A stretch of DNA of 64,000 nucleotides from Mucilaginibacter sp. UBA5151 (GTDB lineage: Bacteria; Bacteroidota; Bacteroidia; Sphingobacteriales; Sphingobacteriaceae): the NCBI GenBank assembly GCA_002413785.1, contig DHXR01000020.1, positions 1 through 64,000 on the forward strand. Reading direction: 5' to 3'. Below the pieces are notes generated by a model. That model had not been told where the DNA came from and made no database searches. It saw only the letters and a program-made list of their open reading frames with translations. The translations under genes and the position numbers were made by a program. This document shows positions 7,192 through 14,860 of the stretch, one piece after another; position 1 is the stretch's first letter, and every line of letters begins with the position of its first letter.

Positions 7192-9471
7192 ATGAAACGA
7201 CTTATTCTTTTTTCTGTTCTGTTGATTTCCGCCGGGGCCTTTGCCCAGAAACTAAAAAAAACAGTAAACCTGGTCGATTATGTAAACCCGTTGATGGGTA
7301 GCGACTCTCATTATGATCTGTCAAACGGCAACACGTACCCGGCTATCGCCTTGCCCTGGGGCATGAATACATGGACGCCGCAAACAGGTAAAATGGGCGA
7401 TGGCTGGCAGTATACTTACGATGCGCATAAAATAAACGGTTTTAAACAAACCCATCAGCCTTCACCCTGGATGAACGATTACGGACAATTTGCCATTATG
7501 CCGGTTACAGGGCATTTAAAAGTATCGCAAAATGGGCGCGCCAGCTGGTTTTCGCATAAGGCGGAAATATCCAAACCATATTATTACAGCGTTTTTCTTG
7601 CCGACCATAATGTAACTGCCGAAATTACCTCTACTGAGCGTACAGCTCAATTCAGGTTCACTTTTCCAAAATCGGATAGCTCGTACATTATTATCGACGC
7701 CTTTGATAAAGATTCATTCGTAAAGATCATCCCCGGTGAAAACAAGATCATCGGCTACTCCACAAAGTATGCCCGCGGCCCTTTAAAAAACTTTAAAGAT
7801 TATTTTGTTATTTACGTGGATAAACCCATCAGCATAGCGCAAACTTATAGCGACAGTACTTTAACAGATTCTTTATCGCTGCATGCCAAACATGTGATGG
7901 CGGTAATAGGTTTTAAAACAAAGGATGGCGAGCAGGTACACATGCGGGTTTCATCATCCTTTATAAGCCTTGAACAGGCTGAACTCAATTTAAAAAGAGA
8001 ACAGGGTAAGGACAGTTTTGATGTAACCAAACAAAAGGCGAAACAGGTATGGAACAAAACGTTGAATCGTTTAGTCGTTGAGGGCGGAACGGTTGATCAG
8101 ATGCGTACTTTTTATTCCTGCCTGTACCGCATGCTGTTTTTCCCGAATAAGTTGTACGAGATTGATGCCAATAATCAAATCATACATTATAGCCCCTATA
8201 ACGGCAAAACAATGCCGGGTTATATGTTCGCCGGTACGGGCTTCTGGGATACCTTCAGGGCGCTTTACCCCTTCCTGAACCTGGTTTACCCGGATATAGA
8301 TAAAGAGATGCAGCAGGGACTTATCAACGATTACAAAGAAGGCGGCTGGCTGCCCGAATGGTCGAGCCCGGGGTATTCAGATGTCATGGTTGGTAATAAC
8401 TCTGCTTCCGTTGTCTCTGAAGCCTATATAAAAGGAGAACGGGGTTATGATATAAATACATTATTTGACGCCCTGGTTCACGGCGCCAACAACGAAGGCC
8501 CGAGAGCTACCGGGCGAAAAGGCGTAGAATACTACAATAAATTAGGCTATGTGCCCTACGATGTTAAAATTAACGAAAGCGCCGCACGCACACTTGAATA
8601 TGCCTACGATGACTTTGCCATTTACAAGTTAGGGAAAGCGTTACACAAACCTGATTCCGTAATCAATATTTTCAAAACGCGCAGCATGAACTATAAAAAA
8701 CTATTTGATCCATCAACCGGCCTTATGCGCGGAAAAAATAAAGACGGTTCGTTCGAAATGCCTTTTAACCCATTTAAATGGGGCGATGCTTTTACTGAAG
8801 GCAACAGCTGGCATTATACCTGGGGCGTTTTTCATGATATGCAAGGGCTGATCAACCTGATGGGCGGCAAAAAACAATTTATTGCCAAACTGGATTCTGT
8901 ATTTACCCTGCCACCTATTTTTGATGACAGCTATTATGGTGAAGTGATCCACGAGATCCGCGAAATGCAGATCGTAAACATGGGGCAATATGCGCATGGT
9001 AACCAGCCTATCCAACACATGCTTTATTTATATCCTTATGCCGGTGAACCCTGGAAAACCCAATACCATGTACGCGACGTAATGAATAAATTATATATGG
9101 CTACCCCTGACGGCTATTGCGGCGACGAGGATAACGGGCAAACCTCGGCGTGGTATGTATTTTCGGCAATGGGTTTTTACCCCGTTTGCCCGGCAAGCGA
9201 CCAATATGTTTTGGGCGCCCCTTTATTTAAAAAATTAACCATCAACCTGGAAAATGGAAAAAAAGTTGTGCTCAATGCTCCAAATAACAGTGATACCAAC
9301 CTGTATATTAAAAGCATGAGCTTTAATGGCAAGCCTTATGATTTTAACTGGTTAAGCCATAGCGCATTAATGAAGGGCGCTGTAATAAACTTTAATATGT
9401 CATCACAACCAAATAAACAACGCGGGATAAAAACAGTAGATTTCCCTTATTCTTTATCAAATGAAAAGTAA
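7192..9471 (+). CDS. GH92 family alpha-mannosidase-type glycosidase, exported
   Basis: A 759-residue glycoside hydrolase of family 92, calcium-dependent exo-enzymes acting on alpha-mannosides. The signal peptide is residues 1-18 (ends GAFAQ). Family landmarks include FWDTFRALYPFLNLVYP, GNSWHYTWGVFHD, and the C-terminal block with GDEDNGQTSAWYVFSAMGFY, whose Asp645 and Asp647 correspond to the catalytic-base pair. The motif normally reading GNEPSHH is GNQPIQH here (603-609), so the usual general-acid Glu is Gln605. In GH92 that change has been associated with enzymes that act on mannose-1-phospho-mannose linkages. The ATG of the next gene overlaps the last codons, so the two are translationally coupled. 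Family certain; substrate unsettled. Confidence 0.94.
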   Translation: MKRLILFSVLLISAGAFAQKLKKTVNLVDYVNPLMGSDSHYDLSNGNTYPAIALPWGMNTWTPQTGKMGDGWQYTYDAHKINGFKQTHQPSPWMNDYGQFAIMPVTGHLKVSQNGRASWFSHKAEISKPYYYSVFLADHNVTAEITSTERTAQFRFTFPKSDSSYIIIDAFDKDSFVKIIPGENKIIGYSTKYARGPLKNFKDYFVIYVDKPISIAQTYSDSTLTDSLSLHAKHVMAVIGFKTKDGEQVHMRVSSSFISLEQAELNLKREQGKDSFDVTKQKAKQVWNKTLNRLVVEGGTVDQMRTFYSCLYRMLFFPNKLYEIDANNQIIHYSPYNGKTMPGYMFAGTGFWDTFRALYPFLNLVYPDIDKEMQQGLINDYKEGGWLPEWSSPGYSDVMVGNNSASVVSEAYIKGERGYDINTLFDALVHGANNEGPRATGRKGVEYYNKLGYVPYDVKINESAARTLEYAYDDFAIYKLGKALHKPDSVINIFKTRSMNYKKLFDPSTGLMRGKNKDGSFEMPFNPFKWGDAFTEGNSWHYTWGVFHDMQGLINLMGGKKQFIAKLDSVFTLPPIFDDSYYGEVIHEIREMQIVNMGQYAHGNQPIQHMLYLYPYAGEPWKTQYHVRDVMNKLYMATPDGYCGDEDNGQTSAWYVFSAMGFYPVCPASDQYVLGAPLFKKLTINLENGKKVVLNAPNNSDTNLYIKSMSFNGKPYDFNWLSHSALMKGAVINFNMSSQPNKQRGIKTVDFPYSLSNEK

Positions 9472-10576
9472 ACAGCTTAAATCAGGCAAGAGCAAATCCG
9501 GCAAAATGTCAATTTGCCTGGCAGCATTAGTCTTTGGTGTTTTTTTATCCGCTAAAGCGCAAGGCCCCAGGGTTGGTATAGCAGGTTTAAATCATGATCA
9601 TATTTATGGTATTTTAGATGATTACAGCAAAGGCCGCGTAAACCTCGTTGGTATAGCCGAACCAAACAAGCAGTTATGGGAAAAGTATGGTAAAAAGTTC
9701 CATGTACCGGATTCTTTGTTTTTTGTGGATTTGAAAACGATGGTAACCGGGTGTAAGCCAGCCATTGTATTGGGGTATAATGCGGTGGGCAATCATGTGG
9801 ATATTGTTGAGGTTTGCGCCCCTTTGGGGATTCCCGTAATGGTTGAAAAACCTTTAGCGGCCACCTTAGCGCAGGCTAAACGAATGGAAACCCTCGCTAA
9901 TAAATACCATACTACCGTTTTAACAAACTATGAAACAACCTGGCATCCCTCTTTGCAGGCGGCTTATGATATCATAAACAAAGATAGCATTGGCCCGATC
10001 CATAAAATGGTGGTGCACGACGGGCACCAGGGTCCCAAAGAAATAGGCTGTAGTCCTGAATTTTTAGCGTGGCTTACCGACCCTGTTTTAAATGGCGCCG
10101 GCCCGCTGAATGATTTTGGATGTTATGGCGCTGATTTAATGACCTGGCTGATGCATGGTCAAAAACCTATAGCTGTAACAGCCATCGCCAGGCACTATAA
10201 ACCAAACATTTACCCAAAAGTTGAAGATGATGCCACTATATTGGTTGAATACCCAACAGCAACCGGGCAGATAGAAGCATCATGGAATTGGCCATTTGGT
10301 ATAAAGGATATGGAAGTTTTTGGAGACACAGGTTATTTGCATGCCACCGACAAGGACAATTTAGTAATGAGGATGCGCGAAAACATAAAAAGCGTAAAAG
10401 CGGTACCAAAGCTGTCAGCTCCAAATGATGACAATATCGACTACTTTAATGCTTTTTTAAATAAAACAATTACTGCCCGTGACGACCGTTCTTCTTTAAA
10501 ATATAATATGATCGTGATGGAGATATTGGATGCTGCGAAAAGATCCATTAAAGAAGGGAAGAGAATTGTTTTGTAG
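9461..10576 (+). CDS. Exported Gfo/Idh/MocA-family oxidoreductase
   Basis: A NAD(P)-dependent sugar oxidoreductase-type protein of 371 residues. An export signal occupies about residues 1-34, with a basic start, the hydrophobic stretch ICLAALVFGVFLS, and a cut after AKA. The Rossmann fold follows directly (VGIAGLNHDH), then the family motif around VMVEKPLA and a C-terminal alpha/beta domain with NDFGCYGADLMTW. Export of a nucleotide-binding oxidoreductase is known where the cofactor is tightly bound, as in GH109. The gene starts 11 bases inside the GH92 gene, so the two products probably act on the same glycan. The substrate is unknown. A hairpin at 10607-10645 follows the gene. Confidence 0.88.
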   Translation: MKSKQLKSGKSKSGKMSICLAALVFGVFLSAKAQGPRVGIAGLNHDHIYGILDDYSKGRVNLVGIAEPNKQLWEKYGKKFHVPDSLFFVDLKTMVTGCKPAIVLGYNAVGNHVDIVEVCAPLGIPVMVEKPLAATLAQAKRMETLANKYHTTVLTNYETTWHPSLQAAYDIINKDSIGPIHKMVVHDGHQGPKEIGCSPEFLAWLTDPVLNGAGPLNDFGCYGADLMTWLMHGQKPIAVTAIARHYKPNIYPKVEDDATILVEYPTATGQIEASWNWPFGIKDMEVFGDTGYLHATDKDNLVMRMRENIKSVKAVPKLSAPNDDNIDYFNAFLNKTITARDDRSSLKYNMIVMEILDAAKRSIKEGKRIVL

Positions 10577-10606
10577 CCTGTTTGGACAGGATTTTCAGCA
10601 TTTCGC

Positions 10607-10645
10607 AAAGTTTGAGCATTTTAATTTAAAAAATCCTCAAACTTT
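10607..10645 (+). terminator. Probable intrinsic terminator
   Basis: AAAGTTTGAG (10607-10616) pairs with CTCAAACTTT (10636-10645) around a 19-base A/T loop, and the right arm runs into TTTTTC. It lies 31 bases past the stop of the oxidoreductase gene. A small CCTGT/ACAGG hairpin precedes it. Confidence 0.55.
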
Positions 10646-10684
10646 TTCTGTTTAATCAACTTATACCTCAAAGGAAAATTATAT

Positions 10685-10692
10685 TACTTTTG
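10685..10692 (+). promoter_or_regulatory. Putative -7 box of polysaccharide deacetylase gene
   Basis: TACTTTTG matches TAnnTTTG exactly, 37 bases before the ATG at 10730. No TTTG is found at the ideal upstream spacing. Confidence 0.45.
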
Positions 10693-10729
10693 CCAACTTG
10701 AAACTATTGATACGAGATCATCATACACT

Positions 10730-11515
10730 ATGTTAAAACAACTCCAATGCCTCGCGGCCCTCTGCTTTTTTTATTCAATTTCCAATGCACAGCCAGTAAG
10801 CACAGCCGCAGTAATGGCGCGCAAACAGGTGCCCATCGTTTGCTATCACCAGATTCGCGACTGGCGGCCAAAGGATTCAAAAACTGCCAAAGATTATATT
10901 ATCCCGGTAGCATCATTTAAGGCGCATCTAAAAATGCTGGCCGATAGCGGCTATCATACTATTTTGCCCGATCAGCTGTATAGCTATCTCACAAAAGGGA
11001 CGCCGCTGCCAAGCAAACCAATTATGCTGACTTATGATGATACCGACCTTGACCAGTTTGAAGTAGCAAGGCCCGAAATGAAAAAATATGGCTTTAAAGG
11101 TGTGTTCTTTGTCATGACGGTTTCCTTAGGCAGGCCGCACTATATGACCAAGGAACAGGTGAAACAGCTTTCGGATGAAGGTAATGTGATTGAGAGCCAT
11201 ACCTGGGACCACCACCGGGTAGATAGATATAAACATGACCCCAACCCTAAAAAGGATGATTGGGTGATACAAATTGATAAGCCAACCAAGAAACTGGAAG
11301 AAATTACAGGCAAAAAAATGGATTACTTTGCTTATCCTTTCGGCGTATGGAAAAGGCCCGTTTTATCAGAGTTAAGAAAACATGGTTTTAAAATGGCCTT
11401 TCAGTTAGCCGATAAACGCGATGAAACCGACCCATTGATGACCGTCCGCCGCATTTTGGATAGTGGCTACTGGACAACAAAAACATTCAGCCTTAGTTTA
11501 AGGCACAGTTTTTAG
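10730..11515 (+). CDS. Polysaccharide deacetylase (NodB/CE4-like), exported
   Basis: A 261-residue exported protein with the NodB homology fold, expected to remove acetyl or related groups from a polysaccharide or peptidoglycan. The signal peptide covers about 1-20 (ends SNAQ). Motif 1 reads LTYDDTD, a variant of the TFDDG core that keeps both aspartates. Motif 2 is SHTWDHH, giving the HxxxH zinc ligands. A later motif is FAYPFG. The N-terminal half has VPIVCYHQI, typical of PgaB-like deacetylases. It is downstream of GH92 and the exported oxidoreductase but has its own promoter element. The target polymer cannot be read from the sequence. Confidence 0.88.
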   Translation: MLKQLQCLAALCFFYSISNAQPVSTAAVMARKQVPIVCYHQIRDWRPKDSKTAKDYIIPVASFKAHLKMLADSGYHTILPDQLYSYLTKGTPLPSKPIMLTYDDTDLDQFEVARPEMKKYGFKGVFFVMTVSLGRPHYMTKEQVKQLSDEGNVIESHTWDHHRVDRYKHDPNPKKDDWVIQIDKPTKKLEEITGKKMDYFAYPFGVWKRPVLSELRKHGFKMAFQLADKRDETDPLMTVRRILDSGYWTTKTFSLSLRHSF

Positions 11516-11820
11516 CCCCTTGCCCGCGGAAGGTGGAATTTTAGAAACATATTTCTTTGTACGTTCCCGTCAATGTTATTAAGTTAACGTGACTTCGGTG
11601 TAAGACAAACCTTTGCCCCGTCGGGCTACCGCTTTGTAGAATATCATTCAAACGTTATTTTTGCCACGTCAGTGGCTACCCAATTCTCGAAGGGTAGCCA
11701 CTGACGTGGCAATTATCCTTGTTCTTTTTGGTTTCTACAAAGCGGTAGCCCGCTGGGGAAAGAAAGAAATTTATTTTCAAATAAATTCACACTTTATTGA
11801 TTTAGGTGATATTTATATAT
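11516..11820. other. Intergenic region with nested inverted repeats
   Basis: About 300 bases between the deacetylase and a small hypothetical gene. It holds the left end of the 11571-12642 segment and the nested hairpins at 11611-11763. No convincing gene is seen; an open frame over the hairpins has no coding character. Confidence 0.7.
11611..11763. repeat. Nested inverted repeats
   Basis: The outer arms 11623-11641 and 11733-11751 are perfect over 19 bases (GGGCTACCGCTTTGTAGAA and its complement) and extend imperfectly outward to about 11611 and 11763. Inside lies a second inverted repeat, perfect over 21 bases, at 11661-11681 and 11692-11712 (core GCCACGTCAGTGGCTACCC) with a 10-base loop. 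Both arm sets contain the words GGCTACC or GGTAGCC, as if one hairpin had inserted into a relative. Confidence 0.85.
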
Positions 11821-12054
11821 ATGGATACCATAAATATTACCAAAGTGGATTTGGCCACAATTGAAGATTGTTTGCAATTCGGAGAATTTGAACGTCTTAC
11901 CAATTATTTAATTTTTCTGTTTAATAAAATTTCTAACGGGCACTGGATCGTTTTACAACGATGTCCAATTAATGATGAACCTTCGATTTACAAAGTCTTA
12001 TATAACTATCAAGATTTCAAAATTTGGTTCAACGAGGTTACATTCTATTTATAG
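11821..12054 (+). CDS. Small hypothetical protein
   Basis: A 77-residue frame starting MDTINITKVDLATIEDC. An upstream GTG at 11806 would add five residues but has no support. The protein is mixed charged and aromatic (GHWIVLQRCPINDEPSIYKV), with no signal peptide or membrane span, and resembles a small soluble alpha/beta protein. I do not recognise a family. It lies inside the segment bounded by inverted repeats, ahead of a small membrane protein gene. AT-rich codon use differs from the flanking housekeeping genes. It may be real; the short length keeps confidence moderate. Confidence 0.5.
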   Translation: MDTINITKVDLATIEDCLQFGEFERLTNYLIFLFNKISNGHWIVLQRCPINDEPSIYKVLYNYQDFKIWFNEVTFYL

Positions 12055-12118
12055 GAAGTAATCTTAATTGAATTCTCAAATATTGGAAACAAACAATATT
12101 TATTGTTGTTGTTCAATC

Positions 12119-12295
12119 ATGAGAAGTATTATATACATTATTGTAGTTATCCTTGTAATAAGTTGGCTACTTGGAGGCTTTGCCTTTCACGTTGGGGGAG
12201 ATGCTATACATATTATAATAGTTATAGCTGTTATCCTGCTTTTATTAAATCTATTTAATGGTGGTTCACGTGTTGACCGCGGGCGTTGGTATTAG
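12119..12295 (+). CDS. Small two-helix membrane protein, lmo0937 family
   Basis: A 58-residue hydrophobic protein with two membrane helices (about 2-22 and 27-47) separated by a short Gly/His turn (GGFAFHVGGDAIH), then a polar tail ending GGSRVDRGRWY. This matches the lmo0937-type family of short membrane proteins, often induced by stress in other bacteria, with unknown molecular role. I start it at the ATG at 12119; an in-frame TTG at 12068 would add a polar Cys-rich stretch the family lacks. A good intrinsic terminator follows at 12345. It lies within the segment bounded by 22-bp inverted repeats. Confidence 0.8.
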   Translation: MRSIIYIIVVILVISWLLGGFAFHVGGDAIHIIIVIAVILLLLNLFNGGSRVDRGRWY

Positions 12296-12344
12296 TAGGT
12301 ATATTTTAATACTAACTAACCATTATCAAATAGTGACTTTACTC

Positions 12345-12373
12345 AAGCCCCACTCCATTTAAGTGGGGCTTTT
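12345..12373 (+). terminator. Intrinsic terminator after lmo0937-family gene
   Basis: AGCCCCACT (12346-12354), a 7-base loop, AGTGGGGCT (12362-12370), then TTTTATG. It is a 9-bp GC-rich stem followed by T residues, 50 bases past the stop codon. Confidence 0.85.
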
Positions 12374-12729
12374 ATGTTTCTCAATAAGTTAAGTCTTTAA
12401 CAAAATCGTTGCTAAAATTATATCTAATACTTTTAGTGAACGCGAAATAAAATATAGAATAGTTTACTATTTTAAACCAAACTATGCTACATTTGATTGA
12501 CAGTAGCGTTGACAGTAAAATCAAATATTTCTCATAAATTATTGATTTACAACCGATAACTCCATTATCAAGTGCCCCCGATGGGGCATACTGCAATGAT
12601 ATCCAATTCTTATCTCGAACTCACGTTAACTTAATAACATTGGCCTTCCCGTTTGCTTTGCGGTAAAAACCAGGAGGCACAAAGATTACGGGGGACAAAT
12701 CTTATTGCTTTGTAAGTATATTTGCACAA
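12374..12729. other. AT-rich intergenic region upstream of queG
   Basis: About 350 bases without a credible gene. It holds two copies of TTGACAGTA-like sequence near 12500, a small TGCCCC/GGGGCA hairpin at 12573-12588, the right inverted repeat of the 1.07-kb segment (12621-12642), and the queG promoter element. A minus-strand open frame here (12381-12596) is hydrophobic and AT-driven and was not accepted. Confidence 0.6.
12717..12724 (+). promoter_or_regulatory. Putative -7 box of queG, next to ATG
   Basis: TATATTTG is an exact TAnnTTTG match ending five bases before the ATG at 12730. If it is used, the mRNA starts at about the start codon. No -33 TTTG is found at 19 bases. Confidence 0.5.
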
Positions 12730-13677
12730 ATGCTGCAAAACAAGTCAGGATACAGTTCTATCATAAAAGCCGAAGCCAAAAAGCTGGGCTTTATGTTTTG
12801 CGGTATCTCGAAAGCTGAGTTTTTAGAAGATGAAGCCCCGCGGCTGGAGGCGTGGTTAAAAAAGGGCATGCAGGGCGAAATGCAATACATGGAAAACCAT
12901 TTCGATAAACGCCTTGACCCCCGACTGCTGGTTGATGGCGCTAAATCCGTAATCTCACTGGGGCTTAATTATTTTACCGATCAGGAACAGGCCGATGCTT
13001 TAAGTCCTAAGATATCAAAATACGCTTATGGCGCAGATTATCACCTCGTTATAAAGGAGAAGCTAATGGCTTTATTAGCGGTTATTAACGAAAAAATTGG
13101 CGAAGTAAACGGCAGAGCTTTTGTTGACTCAGCGCCGGTATTGGATAAGGCCTGGGCCAAAAAAGCGGGTCTGGGCTGGATCGGCAAAAACACCAACCTG
13201 ATCAGCAAAAAGGTGGGCTCTTTTTTTTTTCTTGCTGAACTGATCGTTGACCTGGAACTTGCATACGATATTTCCCCTACTACAGACCACTGCGGCACTT
13301 GTACAGCCTGCATAGACGCGTGCCCTACAGAAGCCATTGCGACGCCATATATTGTTGACGGCAGCCGCTGCATCTCCTATTTAACCATCGAACTAAAAAA
13401 CGAAATCCCGCAGGAGTTTAAGGGCAAAATGGATAACTGGATGTTTGGCTGTGATGTTTGCCAGGATGTTTGCCCCTGGAACAAATTTTCGGTACTGCAC
13501 AATGAACCTGCATTTAACCCGCACCCTGATTTGATTAATTTCAGCAAAAAAGATTGGGAAGATATTACAGAAGATGTTTTTCAAAAAGTATTCAAAAATT
13601 CAGCCGTAAAACGGACCAGATTCAGCGGACTTAAAAGGAATATCGCATTTTTAAAGGATCAGTCCTTCAAATCGTAA
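12730..13677 (+). CDS. queG: Epoxyqueuosine reductase QueG
   Basis: Catalyses the last step of queuosine synthesis in tRNA, the cobalamin-dependent reduction of epoxyqueuosine. It is 315 residues with the expected features. The N-terminal catalytic domain holds GYSSIIKAEAKKLGF and the DSAPVLDKAWAKKAGLGWIGKN block. Two 4Fe-4S sites follow: CGTCTACIDACP (about 195-206), and CDVCQDVCPW with further upstream cysteines (about 240-250). Length and start agree with the family. The minus-strand exonuclease gene converges on it, with six bases between the stops. Confidence 0.95.
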   Translation: MLQNKSGYSSIIKAEAKKLGFMFCGISKAEFLEDEAPRLEAWLKKGMQGEMQYMENHFDKRLDPRLLVDGAKSVISLGLNYFTDQEQADALSPKISKYAYGADYHLVIKEKLMALLAVINEKIGEVNGRAFVDSAPVLDKAWAKKAGLGWIGKNTNLISKKVGSFFFLAELIVDLELAYDISPTTDHCGTCTACIDACPTEAIATPYIVDGSRCISYLTIELKNEIPQEFKGKMDNWMFGCDVCQDVCPWNKFSVLHNEPAFNPHPDLINFSKKDWEDITEDVFQKVFKNSAVKRTRFSGLKRNIAFLKDQSFKS

Positions 13678-13683
13678 TTCACC

Positions 13684-14736
13684 TTATCCCTTCTTAAACT
13701 TATCAGCCAGCAACTTTAGCATATCTTCGTTCACCGGCACAGTAGGCCCGTCATCTTTCTTTTTATAGGGCTGGTTTTCCGGGCGTAGATGATTGCTGTG
13801 TTTGGGTGCCTCCGGCCTTGTAAATTCTCTTTTCACCGGGGCATCAGCAGGTTTTGTTACCTGTGCTACAGGTGCAACCTGTGGCTCCTGCGGTTTGGGT
13901 TGTATCGGCCTGGGTTGACGCTCGGCATATTTTTTAGCATTCCACCTGTTATATATTTCTTCCAGTTTGCGCTTGGTATATAAAGGGAAATCGCCCTGCA
14001 TCATCCACGAATAATAACTCGGCTCGCTTTTAAGCACATCTTCAACAGCTTTACCTTTATGTTTTCCAAAGTTGAAAGTCTCTTCACCCTTGTCGTTAAA
14101 AACCATCCGGCCTGCAAAATCAACCGGTTTATTCAGGTTTGTGAATTTATGCAGCGCTTCTACATCATTCACAACCGGGATTGATTTATTACCTTTTTTA
14201 TCTTCCCATTCGGTATTCGCATAACGTTCAACCTGGGCAAGCAAAACCTCCATGGTGGCACGGGTATCGGCCTCGGCCGAATGCGCGTTTATGATCTGTT
14301 TGTCACAATAAAACTGGTAAGCAGCTCTAAGCGTACGCTGCTCCATCTGATGGAAAATATTCTGAACATCAACAAAATGGCGGTTATCCAGATCAAACAA
14401 AACCCCTGCCCGCAAAAACTCTTCCATCAGCATGGGTATATCAAATTTATTTGAGTTGTAACCTGCAAGGTCGCTGGCATCAATAAATGTGGCAATATCA
14501 GTGGCTAAATCTTTAAAAAATAGTTCGTCCTTTATATCTTCATCATAAATACCATGCACCAGTGACGACTCCAGCGGAATCGGCATACCCGGGTTTATAC
14601 GCCACGTTTTAACATCCTCGCTGCCATCCGGGTGAAGTTTGATAACAGATATTTCTACAATACGGTCGGAGCCTATATTAGTCCCGGTAGTTTCAAGATC
14701 GAAAAAAGCAAGCGGCCGTTTTAAGTTTAATTTCAT
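13684..14736 (-). CDS. DEDDh 3'-5' exonuclease with DUF3820-like domain
   Basis: A 350-residue protein. The N-terminal DnaQ/epsilon-type exonuclease domain (about 5-175) has FFDLETTG, then the later acidic and His motifs (HSAEADTRATMEVL). A DUF3820-like module follows (FNFGKHKGKAVEDVL...YYSWMMQGDFP, about 215-265). The last 80 residues are Pro/Gln/Lys-rich and probably disordered. The start is taken at the ATG at 14736 (MKLNLKRPLAFFDLETTG); a TTG nine codons upstream is unlikely. It probably acts in DNA repair or proofreading, but the partner is unknown. Convergent with queG and divergent from the DUF3857 operon. Confidence 0.88.
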   Translation of the reverse strand: MKLNLKRPLAFFDLETTGTNIGSDRIVEISVIKLHPDGSEDVKTWRINPGMPIPLESSLVHGIYDEDIKDELFFKDLATDIATFIDASDLAGYNSNKFDIPMLMEEFLRAGVLFDLDNRHFVDVQNIFHQMEQRTLRAAYQFYCDKQIINAHSAEADTRATMEVLLAQVERYANTEWEDKKGNKSIPVVNDVEALHKFTNLNKPVDFAGRMVFNDKGEETFNFGKHKGKAVEDVLKSEPSYYSWMMQGDFPLYTKRKLEEIYNRWNAKKYAERQPRPIQPKPQEPQVAPVAQVTKPADAPVKREFTRPEAPKHSNHLRPENQPYKKKDDGPTVPVNEDMLKLLADKFKKG

Positions 14737-14860
14737 GGGTATTGTATTTATTAAAGGCTGCAAAAGTCTTAAAAAGAATTTGAACTATAAATTTTAAATC
14801 TGCCTAAATATATCATAATAAAATATTACTTTGTTCCGTCCTTGTTACAAACCTAATTAT

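Larger units (their letters stand above)
11571..12642. mobile_element. Segment bounded by 22-bp perfect inverted repeats
   Basis: CAATGTTATTAAGTTAACGT plus GA at 11571-11592 is the exact reverse complement of 12621-12642. The similarity continues inward with mismatches (GACTTCGGTGTAAGA against GAGTTCGAGATAAGA). The 1,072-bp segment carries an outer and an inner hairpin, a 77-codon and a 58-codon gene and a terminator, and is more AT-rich than its surroundings. It has no recognisable transposase. TTCCCGT occurs next to both ends but is offset by three bases on the right, so it is not a clean target duplication. A non-autonomous mobile cassette is plausible but unproven. Confidence 0.5.

Noticed and set aside
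11661..11864. Open frame over the nested hairpins
   Set aside because: Its first half is encoded by the inverted repeat, so it is not a gene.
12381..12596. 71-codon minus-strand frame in the AT-rich gap before queG
   Set aside because: Hydrophobic low-complexity product from AT-rich sequence; no promoter and no recognisable family.
11564..12653. TTCCCGT next to both ends of the 1.07-kb segment as a target-site duplication
   Set aside because: On the right it is offset by three bases from the inverted repeat, so a clean duplication is not shown; possibly chance.
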